NCBI GenBank assembly: GCA_021792795.1
Contig: JAJYUB010000027.1
Location: 1 to 47,704 of the forward strand
DNA length: 47,704 nt
Direction of reading: 5' to 3'
DNA from: Acidobacteriota bacterium
GTDB taxonomy: Bacteria > Acidobacteriota > Terriglobia > Terriglobales > Acidobacteriaceae
The notes beneath the pieces were generated by a model, which ran no database searches, was not told the origin of the DNA, and was given only the letters and a program-made list of their open reading frames with translations. Shown here piece after piece: positions 42,828-47,704 of this stretch. Made by a program: the position numbers and the translations under genes. Position 1 is the stretch's first letter. Each line of letters opens with the position of its first letter.

Positions 42828-44393
42828 TCAGTGCCAGTTCTTCACGTAGGGCCAATAGGCGGAGAGGGGGACCTTTCCGCCGCGGCAGAGATAAATGGGT
42901 CCGTTTTCGAATGGCATGGCCAGCGGATTGTCGACTTCTCCGACCTGCTGCACGGAATCGCAGTACTTCTCTACATTGGATTTCGACTCGCCAACGACAA
43001 TCAATATGTCGCCGGAGTAGCCGCGCGGTCCCCAGAAATAATAATTCTGGTGACCGCTGATGGCCTGAGGAAGGCCGTACTTCGGCCCGAACAAATCAAT
43101 CGCGCTGGCCTCGCCATAGTTGCCGCAGAAAATTCCCACTTTGGCGCGGTCGGCAGGCGACAACGAGTCGTAGATCCGGGCCACTTCCGCCACCAAGCCA
43201 TGCCAGCCGAAGCGATCGGCGTAGAACTGCGGCAACGGACCGGTCTTGGCGGTCTCGGTCTCCTCATGCGTCATATGGAGCGCCCGCGTGTACCGAATCC
43301 AGGTATACGGCGGCATGACTGGAATTCCCATGGGTAGCGTGATTGCTCCAAGAATCAGCATGACCACGCACCATGCCGGCATCAGCCATGCTGTTTTTCG
43401 AGATACGGAAAACAAACTCTGCCAGGCGAGCGCTCCTGCCGCAAACAGGACGGGATAGATCGGCGCGACGTAGTAATCCTTGGCATACAGATGGATCATG
43501 ATCGCGAGCAGGACAACATACATGAGTCCGATCCAACGGAAACCGCGCGCGGATTTCGCGACCAACAGCCAAACCAACCCCGGCAGCAGCAGAAAAATGC
43601 TGATTGGATGGAGCATCATGATCTGCGCGCCGAGGAAAGCGACGGGACCAAGCTTTACGTTCTTGTGGCTGTGATTTACGTTATTCAGCCAGACCAGCGT
43701 CGGCCATTGGTGATGGATTTGCCATAGAAGGTAGGGCAGCGCGATCAGAAAGATGAGGCCAACGGCGGCCAACGTCCAGCGACTCCAGAGAATCCGGCGC
43801 TGCGGAGTCAGAAGCAACCCAATCGGCAGGGCAGCCAAAAAGAATGCCATCGACGGTTTGTTCAACAGACCGAGACCTCCGAGAAGGCCAAACATGATCC
43901 ACCAGCGCGGACTGGCTCCGCGAACCATCAGCAGGATGGCGACCATGCACCCCATCCAGAAGACTGGCTCGAAGGAATTCATCGATAAAAAGCTATCGAT
44001 CCCTAGATAGACCGGCGCGATCAGCACGGCAATCATGGCCATCGCTTGCGCCATGCGCCTGCCGCCCAGAAGCCACGCCAGCGCGCCCGTCAGGAAAACT
44101 TTGGCCGCGCCCGCCAATGCCGAGAAAAGACGCAAGAGCGCCAGTTGATGAAATCCAAACAGCGTTTCCGCGACGCGCGCCTGCAGCGCCACCATGGGCG
44201 CCTGGTCGACGTAGCCCCAGGCAAGGCGCCGTCCGCAGACGATGTAGTACATCTCGTCGCGAAAAATTCCGTAGCCGAAATGCTGCGCCACAAGGTTTCC
44301 GGCAAACTCAATCGCAAGTTTGATGGCCGCGAACGCGAGAGCGAGATGAAACACTGGTTTCCAGTGGCCAGCAGAGGCGCTTCGAATTTCCAT
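42828..44393 (-). CDS. GT39/ArnT-like membrane glycosyltransferase
   Basis: A 521-residue integral membrane protein of the PMT_2 (dolichyl-phosphate-mannose mannosyltransferase / ArnT-like) type. About 10-11 hydrophobic segments are seen. The family Asp-Glu pair sits in the first periplasmic loop (FRDEMYY, residues 46-47). The C-terminal part is a soluble periplasmic domain with GNYGEASAIDLFG and a WGPRGYSGDILIVVGES segment. It uses polyprenyl-phosphate sugars to modify proteins, lipids or glycans. Substrate cannot be deduced. It lies between the M13 peptidase and uvrC. Confidence 0.88.
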   Translation of the reverse strand: MEIRSASAGHWKPVFHLALAFAAIKLAIEFAGNLVAQHFGYGIFRDEMYYIVCGRRLAWGYVDQAPMVALQARVAETLFGFHQLALLRLFSALAGAAKVFLTGALAWLLGGRRMAQAMAMIAVLIAPVYLGIDSFLSMNSFEPVFWMGCMVAILLMVRGASPRWWIMFGLLGGLGLLNKPSMAFFLAALPIGLLLTPQRRILWSRWTLAAVGLIFLIALPYLLWQIHHQWPTLVWLNNVNHSHKNVKLGPVAFLGAQIMMLHPISIFLLLPGLVWLLVAKSARGFRWIGLMYVVLLAIMIHLYAKDYYVAPIYPVLFAAGALAWQSLFSVSRKTAWLMPAWCVVMLILGAITLPMGIPVMPPYTWIRYTRALHMTHEETETAKTGPLPQFYADRFGWHGLVAEVARIYDSLSPADRAKVGIFCGNYGEASAIDLFGPKYGLPQAISGHQNYYFWGPRGYSGDILIVVGESKSNVEKYCDSVQQVGEVDNPLAMPFENGPIYLCRGGKVPLSAYWPYVKNWH

Positions 44394-44527
44394 GGGTACT
44401 CCGAGTCGATTCGTAGAGCATGGTTCCGCTGCGACAGCGAATAAATCTCAATACGGAGAACGAAGAGAAAAGTTCCCGCGCAATCGCTTCGGGAGCATTC
44501 CGACCCACGATGAGCGGAAATGGGGCG

Positions 44528-46495
44528 CTATTCCGGCGGATCGCTGGCCGGGACTGAACTCTGGAAATGGGCGCAGATGGCTTCGGCGACTTTGCGCGAG
44601 ACGACTGACTGGAGCGCTTCGAGGGAGGCGGACTGGATGGCCCGCAGACTGCCGAAGTGGGCGATGAGGCGGGTACGGGTCTGCGCGCCGACGCCGGGAA
44701 TCCGCAGCAGGTCGGAATCGCGGTCGCGCATTTCCCGCCGTTTGCGATGGTAGGTGATGGCGAAGCGGTGAGACTCATCGCGGATTCGCTGGACCATGTG
44801 CAGGACGGGCGAGTGGCGATCGAGCACCACGGGTTCATCCTCCTGGCCGTATACGTAGATCACTTCTTCCCGTTTTGCGATTGCGGCCAGCGGCTGGCTG
44901 GTGAAGCTCAACTCCTCCAGCGCGGTTGCAGCAGCGTGCAACTGGCCCAGTCCGCCATCGATCAGAATCAGGCTGGGCATCGGTCGATGCTCCTCCTGCA
45001 GACGGCGATAGCGTCGGGTGACGACCTCCCTCATGCTGGCAAAATCGTCAACCCCTTCGACCGATTTGACCTGGAACTTGCGATATTCGGACTTGTTCAT
45101 CGCGCCTTTTTCCCATACGACCATGGAGGCAACGGTCTCCGCGCCCTGAATGTGGGAAATGTCGAAGCACTCAATCCTCTCCGGCAGCACGGGCAAACTA
45201 AGCGCGTCCTGCAGCGCCTCCTGGGTCACCAGGATGCTGGGCTGCAATACGCGAAAGCGCTGATCGTACGATTGCTTCGCATTCTGCCCGGCCAGGTCGA
45301 GCAGGGACCGCTTCTCGCCACGCTGCGGTACCGCGATTTCCACTTTGTGTCGGGTGTGTTCGCCCAGCAGTTCCGTCAACGGCGCGCGATCCGGAAAGTC
45401 GACGGGCACATAGATGTTGCGCGGTACATATTGCTGGTCGATATACATCTGTTTCAGCAGTGCGGAGAAGAAAGCCGCGGGAGAAAATTTTTCGTTCGCA
45501 GGAATCTCTGCGAATTTTGGAATCGCGGGCGCGGCGGTCGCTTCGACCAGCGAATCGAGGACGGACGCCGCAGGTCCTTCTTCGGGATTCGTTTCGTGTA
45601 GCGGAGCTTCGAGGACCTGCGCCTCCGGAAATTCCGGCAAGTCTTCCCAGAAGAATTCGCGACGGTCGACAATGCGGCCATTGCGAATGTGAAACAGGTT
45701 CGCCGCAAGCATTCCCTTTTCATAGTGAAAGCCGAAGACATCGGCATCGTCATCCGAAGCGACGGCCATGCGCTGCTTTTCCTGCAATTGATGCAGCGTG
45801 ATGACCAGGTCGCGATAGCGGCCAGCCAGTTCAAATTGCTCATTTGCGGCTGCGGACTGCATCCTCTGTTCGAGGGATTTCTCCAACTCGGCCGCGTGTC
45901 CCTCCAGCATCAGCCGAACATCGCGGACCGCCTCCGCGTAGAGGTCGGGAGTGGTGAGTCCCTCGACGCAAGGGCCAAGGCAACGATGAATGTAGTACTG
46001 GAGACAAGGCCGGGGATGATAGCGCGAAAGGTCCACCTTGCAACTGGGAACCAGGAAGGTGCGATGGATGAGGTCGACGATGCGATACGCGAGGTTCCCA
46101 GGGAAATATGGGCCGTAGTAGATGGCGCCATCTTTGCGGACCCGTCGCGTCACCAGGACCTTGGGATAGCGATCGCCGAGCGTGAGTTTCACATACGGAT
46201 AAGTCTTGTCATCGCGGAGAAGCACGTTGAAACGGGGCTTGCGCTGTTTGATCAGGTTGTTTTCCAGCGCCAGCGCTTCGTGCTCGTTCGCGACCGTGAT
46301 GTATTCCAGATCGACGGCTTCCCGCATCAGTGAGCCGGTTTTTGCATTTGCTTGCGCAGCCTCAAGAAAATAGGAGCGCACACGCGAGCGCAGATTTTTT
46401 GCCTTGCCGACGTAGATGACGCTTCCATCCGCATCGTGAAACAGGTAGACGCCGGGACCGGCTGGAAGCGCGCGAATTTTCTGGTGTAGATCCAT
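44528..46495 (-). CDS. uvrC: Excinuclease ABC subunit C
   Basis: A 655-residue nuclease of nucleotide-excision repair that makes both incisions flanking a lesion. It has the N-terminal GIY-YIG nuclease (GPGVYLFHDADGSVIYVGKA, about residues 13-32), a UVR motif binding UvrB (about 190-230), the RNase H-like C-terminal nuclease (RIECFDISHIQG, about 436), and tandem helix-hairpin-helix at the end (IPGVGAQTRTRLIAHFGS). Length and motif order are normal apart from a long spacer of Ala/Pro/Glu around 290-330. ATG 46495 fits the family start. Confidence 0.97.
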   Translation of the reverse strand: MDLHQKIRALPAGPGVYLFHDADGSVIYVGKAKNLRSRVRSYFLEAAQANAKTGSLMREAVDLEYITVANEHEALALENNLIKQRKPRFNVLLRDDKTYPYVKLTLGDRYPKVLVTRRVRKDGAIYYGPYFPGNLAYRIVDLIHRTFLVPSCKVDLSRYHPRPCLQYYIHRCLGPCVEGLTTPDLYAEAVRDVRLMLEGHAAELEKSLEQRMQSAAANEQFELAGRYRDLVITLHQLQEKQRMAVASDDDADVFGFHYEKGMLAANLFHIRNGRIVDRREFFWEDLPEFPEAQVLEAPLHETNPEEGPAASVLDSLVEATAAPAIPKFAEIPANEKFSPAAFFSALLKQMYIDQQYVPRNIYVPVDFPDRAPLTELLGEHTRHKVEIAVPQRGEKRSLLDLAGQNAKQSYDQRFRVLQPSILVTQEALQDALSLPVLPERIECFDISHIQGAETVASMVVWEKGAMNKSEYRKFQVKSVEGVDDFASMREVVTRRYRRLQEEHRPMPSLILIDGGLGQLHAAATALEELSFTSQPLAAIAKREEVIYVYGQEDEPVVLDRHSPVLHMVQRIRDESHRFAITYHRKRREMRDRDSDLLRIPGVGAQTRTRLIAHFGSLRAIQSASLEALQSVVSRKVAEAICAHFQSSVPASDPPE

Positions 46496-46737
46496 GAAAT
46501 CGGGAGCCAGGATCAGTTTATGCGCTTCGATACGGCCCTAGGAGCCGCCGCCGCGAAAGAGGGCAGCATGTAAAAATTGCCAGTTCTGGACGCTGTTTCA
46601 TGGGCCCGTGCGGTACGAGACTAGCGTAACGCATTGATATTTAACGGGTTATAAAATCCTCGCGATTGGCTAGTGGATTGCATCCTATGAACTACGACGG
46701 CGAACGAACCTGCGCCATTACGAGGGAGAAAGTTGAT
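46496..46737. other. Intergenic region between uvrC and the OmpA-like gene
   Basis: About 240 bases containing the divergent promoters. An AT-rich stretch (TTGATATTTAACGGGTTATA) near 46634-46653 may belong to the rightward promoter; no firm -35/-10 pair can be assigned. Confidence 0.35.
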
Positions 46738-47565
46738 ATGAGAAAAAGGGCTGGAATCTCAAAAATTTATCTTGGGGGAGCTTCCATTCTGATCCTGACG
46801 TTTGCCGGCTGTGCAACCAAGAATTACGTTCGCACGCAGACAACGCCGTTGATCCAGCACACCAACGAGCTGGAAGATCAGACGGCTGCCAACCACCGCA
46901 GCATTCAGGATGTAGATAGTCGAGCGACGCAGGGCATCCAGCAGGCGCAAACGGCCGCAACCACAGCGGACCAAAAGGCGATCGCCGCGGGTCAGGCTGC
47001 GACCCAAGCCCAGCAATCCGCGCAGCAAGCCATGAATCATGCCGACACGCTTGCCAGCGTCGTCGGCAACCTCGACACCTACCATCAGGTGGCCGATACG
47101 GATGTGCATTTCGCCTTCGATAAGGCGGCCCTCACGCCTCACGGTAAGGCAGACCTGGACACCTTTGCCAGCCAACTTGGCAACACCAAGTCGTACATTC
47201 TGGAAATTACCGGCGGGACGGATTCCACCGGCAACAAGGACTACAACTATCAGTTGAGCGAGCGGCGCGCCGAGGCGGTCGCACAGTATTTGGCTGAGAA
47301 ATACAACGTACCCGCGCACAAGTTTTACCTGATCGGAATTGGCAAAGATGTGGAAGTCGCCAGCAACAGCAACGCCAGCGGTCGGGCCAAAAATCGGCGG
47401 GTCGAAATTCAACTTCTGTCGAACGCGCAAAATGCAAACGGACAGCCGAATGCAGGTGCGCAAGGCAGTTCGCAGGGCGCCATGAACTCCACGCCGGCAG
47501 CGACGGGGCAGTCCAATCCCCCCGCAGTGAACAACCAAGCTAGCGCGGGTGCGGTTCAGCAGTAG
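46738..47565 (+). CDS. OmpA-type peptidoglycan-associated lipoprotein
   Basis: A 275-residue outer-membrane lipoprotein. It has a lipobox (LTFAGC, Cys at about residue 25), a long alanine/glutamine-rich coiled-coil segment (about 45-110) resembling Lpp-like helices, and a C-terminal OmpA domain (about 120-230) that binds peptidoglycan: VHFAFDKAALTPHGKADLD, and the ligand-binding LSERRAEAVAQYL. The tail (about 235-275) is low complexity, rich in Asn, Ala, Gln and Gly. GAGGGAGA precedes the ATG at 46738. It probably tethers the outer membrane to the cell wall, like Pal. Confidence 0.93.
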   Translation: MRKRAGISKIYLGGASILILTFAGCATKNYVRTQTTPLIQHTNELEDQTAANHRSIQDVDSRATQGIQQAQTAATTADQKAIAAGQAATQAQQSAQQAMNHADTLASVVGNLDTYHQVADTDVHFAFDKAALTPHGKADLDTFASQLGNTKSYILEITGGTDSTGNKDYNYQLSERRAEAVAQYLAEKYNVPAHKFYLIGIGKDVEVASNSNASGRAKNRRVEIQLLSNAQNANGQPNAGAQGSSQGAMNSTPAATGQSNPPAVNNQASAGAVQQ

Positions 47566-47627
47566 AAGCCGAAGCAACTGCTAGTGTAGTGCGTCGTAAA
47601 TGATGACCATTATTACCGCAACGCGTC

Positions 47628-47653
47628 CATACTATGGAGGACGACATAGTATG
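47628..47653 (+). promoter_or_regulatory. Hairpin over the transposase ribosome-binding site
   Basis: CATACTATG (47628-47636) is the exact reverse complement of CATAGTATG (47645-47653). The loop GAGGACGA holds the Shine-Dalgarno sequence and the stem includes the ATG start codon (47651-47653). Such a structure would limit translation, as in other transposase mRNAs. Confidence 0.65.
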
Positions 47654-47704
47654 CGGATTGCCGTGGCGGTTGCCCTGAACCCGGAACAGAGACAAGCCCT
47701 GGAG
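47651..47704 (+). CDS. N-terminal fragment of an IS630-type transposase
   Basis: The first 18 codons, reading MRIAVAVALNPEQRQALE, match the common start of IS630-family transposases, where the EQR.LE motif introduces the helix-turn-helix domain. GGAGG lies 10 bases before the ATG. The rest lies beyond the window. Confidence 0.65.
   Translation, partial: MRIAVAVALNPEQRQALE

Larger units (their letters stand above)
47582..47704 (+). mobile_element. Left end of an IS630-like insertion sequence (cut by window edge)
   Basis: The segment starts after the OmpA-type gene. CTAGTGTAGTGCGTCGTAAA (47581-47600) may be the left end, with a TA as expected for IS630/Tc1 target sites; the right end is outside the window. 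A transposase-like start codon follows at 47651. The right boundary and full length cannot be seen. Confidence 0.5.

Noticed and set aside
1-47704. CRISPR arrays, tRNA and rRNA genes
   Set aside because: No regularly spaced repeats and no cloverleaf or rRNA-like sequence were recognised by reading; a covariance-model search could still find a small RNA.

Overview
The window looks like a chromosomal segment of an Acidobacteriota bacterium (class Terriglobia, Acidobacteriaceae-like). The basis is a moderately GC-rich sequence, gene families that I associate with that group (secreted DUF4382 lipoprotein, secreted 'VIPNF' protein, Cys-containing small exported protein, YXWGXW-repeat protein, LptF-LptG fusion), and a Gram-negative envelope gene set. 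The assignment is an inference from gene content; no rRNA or tRNA gene is present to confirm it.

Layout. 1-848: the cut-off end of a small co-oriented accessory cluster of unknown function. 1057-4266: aconitase, flanked on each side by a short element with the same 10-bp terminal inverted repeats, the two copies lying in opposite orientation. 4312-5507: a membrane acyltransferase broken by a one-base frame change at a T7 run. 5576-8844 (minus strand): a 51-aa basic protein, a CAT-type amino-acid permease that apparently starts at CTG, a coupled adenosine deaminase-type hydrolase and a small membrane protein. 8913-14218: PcrA/UvrD helicase, a LOG-family hydrolase, a DUF971 protein, and a coupled TauE/ferric-reductase-like pair. 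14293-18743: a LysR regulator, a gene-poor stretch with palindromes, and three exported proteins. 18752-21159: HI0933-type flavoprotein, DUF3565 protein, SCO1/SenC copper chaperone. 21322-23779: icd and mdh, closed by a strong terminator. 23809-26084: short-chain dehydrogenase and two cyclophilins. 26371-28741: remnant and intact copies of a DUF4382 lipoprotein gene plus a small acidic/basic protein. 29196-32607: sdhCAB operon. 32621-36290: RdgB, a small exported protein, an endonuclease III-like glycosylase, YjbQ, a PilT-type ATPase. 36357-40524: MsbA-like ABC exporter and an LptF-LptG fusion. 40713-46495: M13 peptidase, GT39-like membrane glycosyltransferase, UvrC. 46738-47704: OmpA-type lipoprotein and the start of an IS630-like element.

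The window carries four enzymes of the TCA cycle (aconitase, isocitrate dehydrogenase, malate dehydrogenase, succinate dehydrogenase) and an envelope block (LPS export, ABC exporter, GT39). Overlapping stop/start codons (TGATG or TAATG) tie several neighbouring genes together: accessory pair, permease-deaminase, TauE-ferric reductase, sdhC-sdhA-sdhB.

Most of the segment is ordinary housekeeping. The points most worth a second look are the LptF-LptG fusion, the inverted pair of short elements around acnA, the T7 frame change, the probable CTG start, the overlooked 51-aa basic gene, the decayed DUF4382 paralogue, and a hairpin that places the start codon of the IS630-like transposase in its stem and the ribosome-binding site in its loop.
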